DNA of 64,000 nucleotides, from positions 1,736,001 to 1,800,000 of the forward strand of contig NZ_AP024597.1 in assembly GCF_019704315.1 (NCBI RefSeq), written 5' to 3'. The notes under the pieces are model-generated. The model was not told the DNA's origin, ran no database searches, and saw only the letters and a program-made list of their open reading frames with translations. The translations under genes were made by a program, and so were the position numbers. Source of the stretch: Stygiolobus caldivivus. GTDB lineage: Archaea > Thermoproteota > Thermoprotei_A > Sulfolobales > Sulfolobaceae. This document shows, piece after piece, positions 1 to 8,786 of this stretch; the first letter of the stretch is position 1, and the number at the start of each line of letters is the position of its first letter.

Positions 1-48
1 AAATCTAAATAGTAAAGATAATTATCAAAAGATAATAGGGGCCATTTA

Positions 49-270
49 CGGATCCATTGCAATTTCTATTTGTCTTATTGAAGTGGTATTTTAACTGTTA
101 AATTATACGTCAAGTAAAATTAATACTAAAATGTCGATAGGACGGATAATAAGGGGGTTATGACTTAAATTAAATAGAACATCATACGAGTATTTAGATC
201 ATTTGTAATAGAATTATATTAATTCGATAGAGAGTATTTCAATTTGTAATAGAGGCATGAGCGACCCTAT
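49..270 (+). repeat. Dispersed non-coding repeat A, copy 1
   Basis: This is a 222-bp AT-rich block with no reading frame. By eye it aligns along its whole length with 41358-41577 and more loosely with 786-1000; partial copies are at 42434-42500 and 63516-63637. The 5' part carries the near-palindrome TTAACTGTTAA, and the 3' end reads TATTTCAATTTG followed by a GCGACCC motif. It lies directly upstream of an integrase remnant. Function is unknown. Confidence 0.7.
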
Positions 271-295
271 ACTTTCGTATATCAAATATTAATAC

Positions 296-313
296 GGTAA
301 AGGAATCTTTACC
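296..313 (+). promoter_or_regulatory. Palindromic operator-like site upstream of integrase remnant 1
   Basis: GGTAAAG-GAAT-CTTTACC is an inverted repeat with 7-bp arms and a 4-bp centre. The equivalent position upstream of the second integrase remnant (41237-41250, minus strand) holds CAAAG-GAAT-CTTTG. The sequence that follows, CTTTCAAYTCYACG, is also conserved between the two. The arms differ but stay self-complementary, so the palindrome itself seems to be what is kept. A repressor site or an RNA hairpin would both fit. Confidence 0.5.
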
Positions 314-386
314 GTCTTCTTTCAATTCTACGTCTTTCGTTCTATTAGAATAAGTATTTAAACCTACATTACTTAACACTCTTCAA

Positions 387-623
387 ATGCCTTCATTTTA
401 CGTAAGTTCTAATTTCTATGTTAAAGAGATTAAAGGTAAGTATTATGTTTACGTCATAGAGAAGGACAAAGAGGGTAAGCAGAGGCAACATTACATAGGT
501 CCTTTAGAGGAGATAATAGAAAATTACATTAGTATTGGGGGCAGTGGGGGTGTCCCCCACACGCCGCGGCCGGGATTTGAACCCGGGTCAGGGGCTCGAC
601 AGGCCCCCATCCTAGACCGCTAG
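387..623 (+). pseudogene. SSV-type integrase N-terminal remnant, int(N), at tRNA-Asp
   Basis: This 78-codon ORF begins with the fusellovirus integrase N-terminal signature (YYVYVIEK, then YIGPLEEIIENYI near residues 18-48). It then reads into the antisense of the tRNA-Asp gene, giving the peptide PGFEPGSG, which is the translated T-arm. SSV1 integrase has the same order: a YYVYKLE...YVGPL block followed by PPGFEPGT where its attachment site lies inside the gene. Integration of SSV-like viruses splits the integrase at this point, so this is the stranded N-terminal half; the catalytic C-terminal half (R..HRH..Y) is not in the window. It is not expected to be an active recombinase. Confidence 0.85.
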
Positions 624-634
624 ACTACCGCGGC
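562..634 (-). tRNA. tRNA-Asp (GUC)
   Basis: On the minus strand the acceptor GCCGCGG pairs with CCGCGGC and the discriminator is G. The anticodon stem GGGGC/GCCCC encloses loop CTGTCGA, giving anticodon GTC. The T-arm is CCGGG-TTCAAAT-CCCGG. No intron is seen. The 3' half overlaps the int(N) remnant at 387-623, marking the tRNA as the chromosomal attachment site of a past integration. Confidence 0.93.
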
Positions 635-785
635 AATTATCTTTACCACTGAAAATTATTTAAAGTTTACGTGAATACATTAAAATCAAGACTTAAAGGG
701 CTGTGAAGCTTCTCGATTTAGAGTAATGAACACCGGCTAAATTATTTATTTCCACACTAGTTCCAGACCGGTTTAAGTACCTTTT

Positions 786-1000
786 GTAAAGTTTATTTGC
801 CTTAATGAGACGGTATATTAACGGTTAATTACATACCGAGGGAAGAGGAATGATAATACAAGGAAGCTAGTGAGACAGACAATAAGGATATTATAATTTT
901 AATGACACAGAACATTCGCCTATATTGCATTATTTATACGTACGGTTATACTAATTCGAGAGAAAATATTTCAATTTAAAATGGACGCCTTGGTGACCCT
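786..1000 (+). repeat. Dispersed non-coding repeat A, copy 2
   Basis: This is a diverged copy of repeat A between tRNA-Asp and the MFS gene. Shared landmarks are TTATTTGCCTTA, GGTATATTAACGGTTAA, TATACTAATTCGA and TATTTCAATTT, ending in GTGACCCT, in the same order and spacing as copy 1. It has the same orientation as copy 1. The rest of 635-1160 holds no gene; an AT-rich stretch just before 1161 is presumably the MFS promoter. Confidence 0.6.
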
Positions 1001-1160
1001 GAAAATCCCAAACGTCCAAATATTCTCTAGAAGGCGATTTTAGAAGGCATTGATCGAAAAATTGAAATTACAAAACTAAAATTTATAAATAAACAATAAA
1101 GACATACTCACATAAAAGTATAAAAAGCTTAAATAGTTAAGTATTGTAAAAATTTTTGCC

Positions 1161-2600
1161 ATGACGGATCCATCAGGGAAATCACCAAAAGGTTCACCTG
1201 ATATATATTCTAAAGTCGCGGAACTGACGGCTAGGATTGATAGATTACCTACTATGGTATTACCGATCTCAGTGATCTTAGCGTTAGCTTTCGGCTACTT
1301 TATTGCCCTATATGACGTGATCGACATAGGTGTGGCGTTTTCCGGGACCTCTTTACCTTATACGGGGCTGACCTCATCGCAAGCATCTACTGTGATCTCA
1401 ATGGGGCTATTCGGCTACATCCCCGGGGCTATAATCCTAGGGTACTTAGCTGATAGACTGGGGAGGAAGCCGGTGTTAATGTTGACCGCTTTACTAACCG
1501 CGGTAGGTAGTCTAGGTAATGCCTTGTCTTTTAATTACCCTATGTTCCTCATATTTAGGTTTATAACGGGTATGGGGATTGGAGGTGACTTAATCCTAGT
1601 ACCTACATATATAGTAGAGATGGTACCGGCTGTGAAAAGGGGGCAATATTTTAACTTAGTGTATATAGCCGGGTGGGCTGGGTTAGGACTAGGGCCTTTC
1701 TTAGCATCGGTAATAGACGTGCTTAACCCCGCAATTGGTTGGAGGGTGATCTTCCTCATAGGTGCTACATTAGCGTTTATAGTCCTAGTGATCAGGTCCC
1801 ACGCAGATGAGACAGTAAGGATGTTAGCCTTGAAAGGAAAAGTGGATCAAGCTGAGGCCTTAGTGAGGAGGATGGAGGAAGAAGCCAAAGTTAAGGCTAA
1901 AGTGGCTGAACTACCTCCTTATAACCCACTTCAATACAAAGTAGAAGAGAAAAACCCGCTTAGTGTATTCCTAAATAAGAGGTACGCTATCAGGATAATC
2001 ACGGTCATGACATCAATATTCTTCTTCTACTTCGGGGAATACCCTTACTTGACCGAGTTCTTATTGTGGATTAACGGTATATACGGGAGTAATAAGCCTT
2101 TAATTAACGAGTATACGGTCTTGTACGGAGCTGCTGGAGTAGGGACATTTTTAGGAGCTATTGCGTTGAGGTTTATAGTAGAGAAGGTGAGGAGGGCAAT
2201 ACTGACTACTATTGCTTATGCAGTAGGCATGCTCCTAGGTGTGTTATTATCAGTCTATTTCGTACTCCAAGGTAACACAACGTTAGCTTTCATATCTATG
2301 TTCCTGACAAACTTTATAGGAGTTGGTTGGAGCAACCAGATGAACTATTTGAACGGTACTGAGAACGTACCTACCTATGCGAGGGCAACGTCTTTTGCAT
2401 TTTCCGACGGTTTTGCACACTTAGGTGCCGCTATATCCACAGCGATAATTTTAGGGTTTGTACCGGTACTGGGTTCACTAAATACGTGGGTGTTGTTCCA
2501 AGTCCCTATGGTAATCATGGGGATTATCCTGATATTTGTATTACCGAACACGATCGGGCAAAGCTTAGAAAAAGTAAACGAGGCTGAAGCTGGGATCTAG
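1161..2600 (+). CDS. Major facilitator superfamily transporter
   Basis: This 479-residue integral membrane protein fits the usual MFS size and about 12 membrane segments. The diagnostic loop-2/3 motif is visible as GYLADRLGRKPVLM near residue 95, with a second-half counterpart around the VEKVRRAI region. A cytoplasmic loop of about 70 residues rich in Lys and Glu (around 215-275) separates the two six-helix halves. The family moves sugars, organic acids or metabolites by proton symport or antiport; it most resembles the sugar/metabolite:H+ symporter branch, but the substrate cannot be read from sequence. The gene is monocistronic, in an otherwise accessory-looking region. Confidence 0.88.
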   Translation: MTDPSGKSPKGSPDIYSKVAELTARIDRLPTMVLPISVILALAFGYFIALYDVIDIGVAFSGTSLPYTGLTSSQASTVISMGLFGYIPGAIILGYLADRLGRKPVLMLTALLTAVGSLGNALSFNYPMFLIFRFITGMGIGGDLILVPTYIVEMVPAVKRGQYFNLVYIAGWAGLGLGPFLASVIDVLNPAIGWRVIFLIGATLAFIVLVIRSHADETVRMLALKGKVDQAEALVRRMEEEAKVKAKVAELPPYNPLQYKVEEKNPLSVFLNKRYAIRIITVMTSIFFFYFGEYPYLTEFLLWINGIYGSNKPLINEYTVLYGAAGVGTFLGAIALRFIVEKVRRAILTTIAYAVGMLLGVLLSVYFVLQGNTTLAFISMFLTNFIGVGWSNQMNYLNGTENVPTYARATSFAFSDGFAHLGAAISTAIILGFVPVLGSLNTWVLFQVPMVIMGIILIFVLPNTIGQSLEKVNEAEAGI

Positions 2601-2779
2601 AAAAAACAAGGTATAAGACAGTATTATAATTTTTTGCTTTCCTCCTTAAAACTAGTAGATTTAATCAAAATATGTCATTCTATGTTTTTTTTTGTTTATA
2701 AACTATCTAATATAGTTACTGAGTAATTAACAACTTATTATTTACGTATAAATATGTAAAAAAGACCAAAAACCATTTC

Positions 2780-3299
2780 TTGGAACGTAATAGGGGTAGG
2801 GAGGTTCAGATCTTCAGCATGACTAGCACGGCGTACCAATACCCAGGCTTCATCAGTTACGACGCAGAGGCTAAAGTGTTATACTTATTACTCAAAGTCT
2901 ACCCGTCGGGTAACCTCAACAGCTTGTACATGAACGTGACGATAGAGTTCCAGTTCGTCACTCCTCAGCAAACCGTAGACCTTAACGTGACAGCCCCCGT
3001 AGTAGTCTCAGCCCTTGCAGTTACAGTCATGGTATACCCGCCAGAGTCAAAGCGGGCAAACTGTCAGTGTAATCAACGTCACTACCGTAAACTCCTCCTT
3101 AAACTTAGGCTATGTAGCGGCGTTGGCACCGAAGACGGAAATAGACGCCGAGAGGTTAACTAACGGCTTTGTGGCGTTACGCCGTTACCGTGAGCGTAGC
3201 TACTCCAACTACCTAGTATATCTGCTTTACCGCATTTTTACTCTTAAAAATAAGACAATTTTCATGACTTTGTCCATAAATAACTGTGTACTAAGATAG
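2780..3299 (+). pseudogene. Frameshifted fragment of a secreted or surface protein
   Basis: Two overlapping frames read as one protein. The first (TTG at 2780) is rich in beta-strand and Thr/Val/Asn, for example VTIEFQFVTPQQTVDLNV. It degenerates after about 3040, where the next frame continues sensibly as QSGQTVSVINVTTVNSSLNL. A shift near 3040-3050 therefore joins them. No signal peptide or start-proximal domain is visible, so the N-terminus is probably also missing. The composition resembles crenarchaeal extracellular proteins. I do not recognise a family; it could be a decayed S-layer-like or thermopsin-type paralogue. Confidence 0.5.
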
Positions 3300-3406
3300 T
3301 GTGAAAGTTCGTGACAGAAGATAAAGGTAGCTAATTTAACTTACTCCGTATCGACAAAGGTAAGCCTATTCCTCTAGCTCTGGGACTATAGAAAAGGAAT
3401 GCCTTT

Positions 3407-4435
3407 CTAAGCGTCGATTTCCTTTCCTATAAGTTTCTTTACTTCTTTTTCTAGCCACAAGTCCCTCCTAGTTATAAAAGTAATAGCTACACCACTTTTA
3501 CCCATTCTCCCGGTTCTACCTATTCTGTGTATGTATGTCTTTAAATCTTGCGGGGCGTCAAAGTTAATCACCTTATGGACTAAAGGGATGTCCAAACCCC
3601 TAGAGGCCACGTCTGTCGTAACTAAGACGTCATATTCACCTCTTCTGAACGCGTCGATGTTCTGGTTCCTTACCCTTTGCGGGAGGTCTCCCCTTAGTTC
3701 TACTGCGTTATCTAGCATTTCCACGAGTTTTGCGACCCTACTCCTAGTCCTTACAAACACAATAATCCCTTTCTCTTCTTCTTTCCTTAAGCTCTTTACT
3801 TTAGACCTCCAGTCGTCTTCTACTTGCAGGAACTTATGCTCAACGTTAGCTAGGCCCTCGCATACATAAACCCTTTCAGGGTTTGTAACAAATTTGGACG
3901 CTAGTTCTTCGATTTCTTTAGGAATAGTAGCTGAAAATAGACCTGTAATTTTCCTGTTGGATGTATGTGACAAGATCATCTCTACATCTTCAATAAACCC
4001 CATATCTAACATTAAGTCTGCCTCATCTATTATAACTACTTCAAATTCCTCGAGGTCTATTTCCCCCTTTCCCCACAAGTCTAAAAGCCTCCCTGGGGTA
4101 GCTACCACCACGTCAGCTCCCTTTAACTCCCTAAGCTGTTTGTTGTAGGGCATACCACCGTATATCTCGGCTACTTTAACCGACTTATACTTACCAATAG
4201 ACTTTATATGGGATGAGACTTGTCTGGTGAGCTCCCTAGTGGGTGTAATTACTAACGATTTGTACCCTAATTCTACTATAGGGATACCAAAGGCTGCAGT
4301 CTTCCCGCTCCCTGTTTTTGCCCTTACTATTACGTTTTTCCCGTTAATCATTAACGGGATTGTCTTTTTCTGGACCTCAGTAAGCTCGCTGAAGCCCATA
4401 TCTTTCAAAGCTTTATCTACTTCTTCACTAAACAT
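3407..4435 (-). CDS. DEAD-box ATP-dependent RNA helicase
   Basis: This is a superfamily 2 helicase that remodels RNA using ATP. All core motifs are present: Q-motif FSELTEVQ, motif I AKTGSGKT, Ia PTRELTRQ, II DEAD, III SAT, V DVASRGLDIP and VI HRIGRTGR. Upstream in-frame codons exist to 4501, but the family N-terminus (MFSEEVDKALKDMGF) begins at the Met at 4435, giving 342 residues, a minimal two-RecA-domain enzyme without extra C-terminal domains. It is divergent from the DUF202 gene across a gap of about 50 bp, so the promoters must overlap. Confidence 0.93.
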   Translation of the reverse strand: MFSEEVDKALKDMGFSELTEVQKKTIPLMINGKNVIVRAKTGSGKTAAFGIPIVELGYKSLVITPTRELTRQVSSHIKSIGKYKSVKVAEIYGGMPYNKQLRELKGADVVVATPGRLLDLWGKGEIDLEEFEVVIIDEADLMLDMGFIEDVEMILSHTSNRKITGLFSATIPKEIEELASKFVTNPERVYVCEGLANVEHKFLQVEDDWRSKVKSLRKEEEKGIIVFVRTRSRVAKLVEMLDNAVELRGDLPQRVRNQNIDAFRRGEYDVLVTTDVASRGLDIPLVHKVINFDAPQDLKTYIHRIGRTGRMGKSGVAITFITRRDLWLEKEVKKLIGKEIDA

Positions 4436-4483
4436 AAACGCTAAGTAGTCCCCGCTACTAATAAGCTTATAGGTGTACCCAAA

Positions 4484-4828
4484 ATTAGTGCAAGAGATCA
4501 TCTAGCTGCTAAAAGGACGTTTCTAGCCTGGGTTAGGACATCAATAGCGTTAATGGGGTTTGGTTTCGTCATAGCAAAGTTCCAGATCTTTTTACACGTC
4601 CTAGCCCATGAACCTCTGTCTTCTAACTCATTAGTAGGTGGTGTTATAATGATAGTAATGGGTATTGCTACGTTATTATACGGTTTTTATGAATACTTAC
4701 AAGAGGAAAAGCAGCTAAATGCAAACAAATTTGAAGTTAGGCTTACCCCCATGTGGGTTTACACGACTCTACTCACAGTCTTAGCAGTAGCACTTGTAAT
4801 AAGCCTTTACATAAGTGAGTACCCATAG
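4484..4828 (+). CDS. DUF202 family small membrane protein, likely ATT start
   Basis: DUF202 (YidH-like) proteins have three membrane helices and a conserved N-terminal block of the type DHLAxERTFLAWxRTSxAL. The first ATG here is at 4553, but the in-frame codons upstream spell ARDHLAAKRTFLAWVRTS, so the gene must start earlier. The frame is open back to 4445 with no ATG, GTG or TTG. The ATT at 4484 gives the family-like start and has GGTG 8 nt upstream. Function of the family is unknown. The end overlaps the convergent EF-Tu-like gene by 22 bp. If only canonical starts are allowed the product is 4553-4828. Confidence 0.75.
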   Translation: MSARDHLAAKRTFLAWVRTSIALMGFGFVIAKFQIFLHVLAHEPLSSNSLVGGVIMIVMGIATLLYGFYEYLQEEKQLNANKFEVRLTPMWVYTTLLTVLAVALVISLYISEYP

Positions 4829-5655
4829 ACCCTCGGTGTCTTAGGCTTAGCGTTCATGTTAAGTATTATTGCTCTCTTTATTGTAACGGGGATTTCCCCG
4901 TTTAGCTTTATTTCGTTTCCGTTAATTGTAGCTAAAATTTTAAAGCCCCCTGCGACTACGTGGACGCTTGTGGCATCTGAAGACCACTTAAATTTAGTAT
5001 AGCCTGAAATTACGTTAGTGGTCTTGACACCAGGTTTCACTAAAGCGGTTACTCCTTCTATATCTTCAAGTTTCACGTTCCTAAGTGCGAAACCTATCCT
5101 GGTTCCCGGTAATACACCTTCTTGATCCTCGTCAAGCACTTGGATACTTTTGACCTCGACTTCTTTTTTCATAGGTAAGGCTATTAACTTGTCGTGTGCT
5201 CTGACTTCCGTTAGAGCGAAACCTAAGACTACGACGCCGACACCTTTAACGTTAAATGCCCTATCAATATATACGTAGCCTAGGTCGCTTACCGGTTCGT
5301 CCAGTTCGGTGAAATCCGAGACCATATTCACGATCGATAGTTCCTTAAATACCTTGTTAAAAGTCTCCTTATCTGGAGGAGGGACTACTACACCCTTTAG
5401 TCCTGAAGCTTCAGCTAATAAAGCCAGTTCACCTTCAAGGGATGTAAGTTGGTTCATGACTAGGTAGAATGAGGAAGATATAGAAAGGGCTTCAGCTTGG
5501 TCTAATAATTTCTGCGGTGTTAAAACCGATCTTATCAGATCCCCTATCTTCCTATAGTAAATGTTGTTCTCGGTTTTTTTACCCAATTTTTCAGCAGTGG
5601 TCTTTGCAAGCTCCTCATTTGACGCGAGGACAGTCGTTATTGAACCTTTAAGCAT
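4807..5655 (-). CDS. EF-Tu/SelB-like protein with a degenerate G domain
   Basis: This protein has 282 residues. The second half resembles domain 2 and part of domain 3 of translational GTPases (beta-rich, DLGYVYIDRAFNVKGVGVV around residues 123-141, then EVEVKSIQVLDED and GTRIGFALRNV). The first 115 residues occupy the place of a G domain but contain no P-loop GxxxxGKS/T, no DxxG and no NKxD. It therefore cannot bind GTP in the normal way. Similar elongation-factor-like proteins occur in other archaea. A ribosome- or tRNA-related role is inference from fold only. Confidence 0.6.
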   Translation of the reverse strand: MLKGSITTVLASNEELAKTTAEKLGKKTENNIYYRKIGDLIRSVLTPQKLLDQAEALSISSSFYLVMNQLTSLEGELALLAEASGLKGVVVPPPDKETFNKVFKELSIVNMVSDFTELDEPVSDLGYVYIDRAFNVKGVGVVVLGFALTEVRAHDKLIALPMKKEVEVKSIQVLDEDQEGVLPGTRIGFALRNVKLEDIEGVTALVKPGVKTTNVISGYTKFKWSSDATSVHVVAGGFKILATINGNEIKLNGEIPVTIKRAIILNMNAKPKTPRVYGYSLM

Positions 5656-5681
5656 ATTAGGTGTGTAAACAGCAGGGGAAT

Positions 5682-6602
5682 TTAAAAGACTAATGTAAGA
5701 TAAGCGACAAGGAAATAAACAATCATCAGCATTATTGATTCCTTGAGACCTAAGTTCTTGTCCATGAGGATGAAAATGGCGAAAGTATTTGCTATTAGTG
5801 TTGCTACGACCTCGTTCATCCCGAGCTGGAGGTTTACATCATTAAAAATGCCTACTATTGCGAGTAATACGGTTGCGTTCTCTATTTTACTCCCAACAAA
5901 GTCAAAAATAGCGAGCGAACCGCCTTTCTCTGAAGTATATGTTAACCTAATAGCCGTAATTGTCTCTTCCAGTTCTCCAGCTAGAGGTGTGAGGACTAGG
6001 GCTAACCATATGGACGGGATATGTAAATATGCTGACAGCCTTGCTACGTCGTTAACAAAAGGTTCTGAAAAAAGGATTAAGAGGAAAGCTCCTACGACTA
6101 GGTATAATGACGCTTTAACAATGTCCTTACCCTCGATTTCCTCTTTATCCTCTGTCACGAACTTCCTTACTCTGTAATAAGCGTAATAGGCGTAAAGTGC
6201 AATAAGGGGGATAGAGGTGTAAATATTGAGCGAACCGTACATGAGTACAAAAAGTAGGGCGACAGTAGACGCTATCAGGAACTTGTGCTCTACTGTATAG
6301 TCTTCTGCGATGGTAAGGCTCTTTCTCCACCTTATAAAATTATATACTCCTAAGAGGCCGATCCCGAAGGTGAATAAAAGTACATTACCCCCGATGGCGG
6401 AACCCAATGCTATATATGGCTCATTCCTTAAGGAAGCAGTGATCACAAAAACTGTCTCCGGTAACGCGGTTAACAGCCCCATAATTATGCCTCCGGTCAT
6501 GCCTTGCCCCATGACTTTCTCGATTTTTTCCGCACCCCTCGAGATAAGCTCGGCTGATAATACTAGGACTGGGAATATTATCAGGAGGTTATCGTCTATC
6601 AA
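5682..6602 (-). CDS. Cation/Ca2+ exchanger family (CaCA) membrane protein
   Basis: This 306-residue protein has about ten membrane helices in two inverted halves. Both alpha-repeats are visible: one near residues 43-75 (TALPETVF..., then GSAIGGNVLLFT) and one near residues 205-245 (PLAGELEETITAIR, then FVGSKIENATVLLA). These are the ion-binding helices of Na+/Ca2+ exchangers. In acidophiles such proteins are usually H+ or Na+ coupled cation antiporters. The ion is not decidable. The upstream neighbour on the other strand is the HAD hydrolase. Confidence 0.8.
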   Translation of the reverse strand: MIDDNLLIIFPVLVLSAELISRGAEKIEKVMGQGMTGGIIMGLLTALPETVFVITASLRNEPYIALGSAIGGNVLLFTFGIGLLGVYNFIRWRKSLTIAEDYTVEHKFLIASTVALLFVLMYGSLNIYTSIPLIALYAYYAYYRVRKFVTEDKEEIEGKDIVKASLYLVVGAFLLILFSEPFVNDVARLSAYLHIPSIWLALVLTPLAGELEETITAIRLTYTSEKGGSLAIFDFVGSKIENATVLLAIVGIFNDVNLQLGMNEVVATLIANTFAIFILMDKNLGLKESIMLMIVYFLVAYLTLVF

Positions 6603-6777
6603 TATGTGATATAATCACTTCATGACCCTATAAGCTTTATCGAAAATAAGCATGTTTTACAGTCTACATGAGACTTCAAGGTTTAGAACGTTTACACGGA
6701 TTTTTGACTTAGGCCCTTTAAAAGTATATATAGTCTATAGGGGCTACATTAAAAAGACCTTATCACTTACACATATT

Positions 6778-7428
6778 ATGGGCAAAATAGTATCCGTAGA
6801 CTTAGGTGATACGTTAGTAGCGTTTAGACCAAGAAAATACGAACTTATATATGAAGTCCTCAGGGAAGAGGGTTATGAAAACTTGTCCTTAAAGAAAGTG
6901 TACAGAGCGTATATTAATACCATGGCTAAGTATAATTTTCCAGACCAGAACGGGGTTAACCCTTTTGACGTGAGGGAGTTCCTCTACAACTTGTCAATTA
7001 ACCCTAATAATATGAGGCTCGTAAAGAAGATATCGGAGATAGATAGAGGGGATGAATATTACACCTATGATGACGCGATCGACTTCCTGGAATTTTTAAA
7101 AAGTAACGACTATAGCATAGCACTAGTATCTAATGCTACACCTAGAGCAAAACGGGTGGTAAGGGAATTAAATTTGGACAAGTATTTCGACCTTGAGGTT
7201 TACTCATTTGAAGTGGGGAAAGTCAAGCCTAACCCAGCTATCTTTAGTATAGTGATAAAAAAATTGGGTTACCCTGAGTACCACATTGGAGATATTAAAG
7301 AAATGGACGTGTACGGGGCAAAAAGGGCAGGAATTAGGTCGATTTTACTTAATAGGTTTTCATTTTATGAAAACGAGGGGATAAAAAGTCTGAAAGAAGT
7401 CACTGCTTATCTACGCGTAGGGACTTAG
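6778..7428 (+). CDS. HAD-superfamily hydrolase
   Basis: The start is placed at the ATG at 6778 (MGKIVSVDLGDTLVAF) because motif I should lie at the N-terminus; the 42 upstream in-frame codons look like non-coding leader. HAD motifs are I DLGDT, II VSNAT, III a Lys in the EVGKVKPNPAIF stretch and IV GDIKEMD. The helical cap between motifs I and II places it with phosphoglycolate-phosphatase or haloacid-dehalogenase-like enzymes. The substrate is unknown. It converges on the ABC permease gene with a 4-bp overlap. Confidence 0.85.
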   Translation: MGKIVSVDLGDTLVAFRPRKYELIYEVLREEGYENLSLKKVYRAYINTMAKYNFPDQNGVNPFDVREFLYNLSINPNNMRLVKKISEIDRGDEYYTYDDAIDFLEFLKSNDYSIALVSNATPRAKRVVRELNLDKYFDLEVYSFEVGKVKPNPAIFSIVIKKLGYPEYHIGDIKEMDVYGAKRAGIRSILLNRFSFYENEGIKSLKEVTAYLRVGT

Positions 7429-8786
7429 GTCACAGAAGTGACTATTTTTTCTATAGTAGTCTGCCAATACGAACCCCAGAAGAAAAACGGTACACTGATA
7501 ATTACTAAGGCTAATGTACCTGATAGGAACACTACTGGGAGTGGCAAAAACGCTATTACTTCAAGAACAGCAAAAGGTATTATGCTAAGGAAAGCAACTA
7601 AAAACCTGCCCAGCGTAAAAGTCTGGATGGTCTGAAGTGAGGTACGGTAAAACCTTGAATTTATAGAAATTAAGAATATAGCACTTAAAGGCAAATCTGT
7701 AATGGTCGCTAACCCTAGGATGAACTGGTTACTCAGTATTTCAAAAATACCTATAGGAAGCAATATCACGACCAGTGAAATGGCCTTACTCACCAAATAA
7801 TTCCTAAAGAACTCTAAGGGGCTCATTATATTAATATCTAGCCATATAGGCTCTGAAATTAGGGCTGAGCTTGACAGGGATACAGTCAAGAACCAAGAGA
7901 TAATTATTACATAAAAATTAATTGTCGATAGTGAGAATATCTTGAACAAGTACACAAAGTAAATCCCCGCACCTAGTAGTGAGGTAACCAGTAATATTTG
8001 CCATAACTTAACCCTTCTGGACACGTAGGTCGAGGTACCCATAAAGTTAACTCTCCCACCGATTTCTAACACATTCAAGTTCTTCACTAACATAGCTAAT
8101 AGGGGCGACTTAGCTTTTTCGAAGCTAATTTGTTCTTTAACTTCACCTTTCTCGGACGTTATAGTTACGTTAGAGTACTTCGTAAACGAGAACTGGCTGA
8201 GGGCTAAAACAAATAGACTAATAGAAAATAAAGACAAAATAGTAAAACCTTGTATTTGATATCCGATAAACATAGACATTGGGCTAAAGGGGAACCCTAA
8301 AGAAGCTGAAAAGAACCAAACGGCCAAAGGAACGGCAATAAGTATTTTTCTCTTATTGTCTAAAGGATATACTATTGCGGGCAAGGAAGAGGAAGAAAAA
8401 CTCAGGAGTATGGGGATAAAAATTCCGTATACCCCTACAGCTAGTATAAACCATGAAATAAACAAGATCGATAACGCTAAGTTTACTACTAATGAACCTA
8501 TAATTATCGATGTAACTAACATCTTATCATCTATTGGTAGCATTGCTAGAAAATCACTATCTGACTTGGAAACCATACCAAACCGTGTATTAAACATTGA
8601 AGTTACTACCAGCAGTGTGGAGTAAAAAATAGAGAATAATGAAAATTCTCTAGTGATATATTGGGGCTCGTGGGAATAACTAGGCAAGGTCATTATGACA
8701 AGGAGTAATGAAAGGGCTATGTACAAAGCGAGAGACCTCTTGGGAACCCTGGAAAAAATTACAAATTCAATAAGTTTACCCCACAT
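7425..8786 (-). CDS. ABC-2 type exporter membrane subunit
   Basis: This 453-residue polytopic protein has roughly ten hydrophobic segments and no soluble enzymatic domain. It overlaps the ATPase gene upstream by 11 bp (8776-8786), so the two are translationally coupled and form one exporter. A hydrophilic loop of about 50 residues near 215-265 separates the halves. The substrate is not evident. Paired ATPase and ABC-2 permease genes of this kind export drugs, lipids or peptides in other prokaryotes. Confidence 0.8.
   Translation of the reverse strand: MWGKLIEFVIFSRVPKRSLALYIALSLLLVIMTLPSYSHEPQYITREFSLFSIFYSTLLVVTSMFNTRFGMVSKSDSDFLAMLPIDDKMLVTSIIIGSLVVNLALSILFISWFILAVGVYGIFIPILLSFSSSSLPAIVYPLDNKRKILIAVPLAVWFFSASLGFPFSPMSMFIGYQIQGFTILSLFSISLFVLALSQFSFTKYSNVTITSEKGEVKEQISFEKAKSPLLAMLVKNLNVLEIGGRVNFMGTSTYVSRRVKLWQILLVTSLLGAGIYFVYLFKIFSLSTINFYVIIISWFLTVSLSSSALISEPIWLDINIMSPLEFFRNYLVSKAISLVVILLPIGIFEILSNQFILGLATITDLPLSAIFLISINSRFYRTSLQTIQTFTLGRFLVAFLSIIPFAVLEVIAFLPLPVVFLSGTLALVIISVPFFFWGSYWQTTIEKIVTSVT

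Noticed and set aside
316-340. CTTTCAATTCTACGTCTTTC resembles the start of a Sulfolobales CRISPR repeat (CTTTCAATTCTA...).
   Set aside because: Only one unit is present, there is no repeat-spacer periodicity, and the sequence is explained as part of the conserved region upstream of both integrase remnants (again at 41213-41230).
3165-3195. Hairpin TAACGGC...GCCGTTA near the end of the broken surface-protein gene as a terminator.
   Set aside because: Archaeal terminators are usually T-rich tracts, no T-run follows, and the hairpin lies within former coding sequence.
6652-6777. N-terminal extension of the HAD hydrolase (42 codons).
   Set aside because: Motif I should be at the N-terminus; the extension resembles no HAD protein and the ATG at 6778 gives the standard start.
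7438-7635. Open frames on the + strand inside the ABC permease gene (and many similar frames in other genes).
   Set aside because: They lie opposite well-supported coding sequence, have no family signature and low-complexity Ser/Ile-rich translations typical of antisense shadows.
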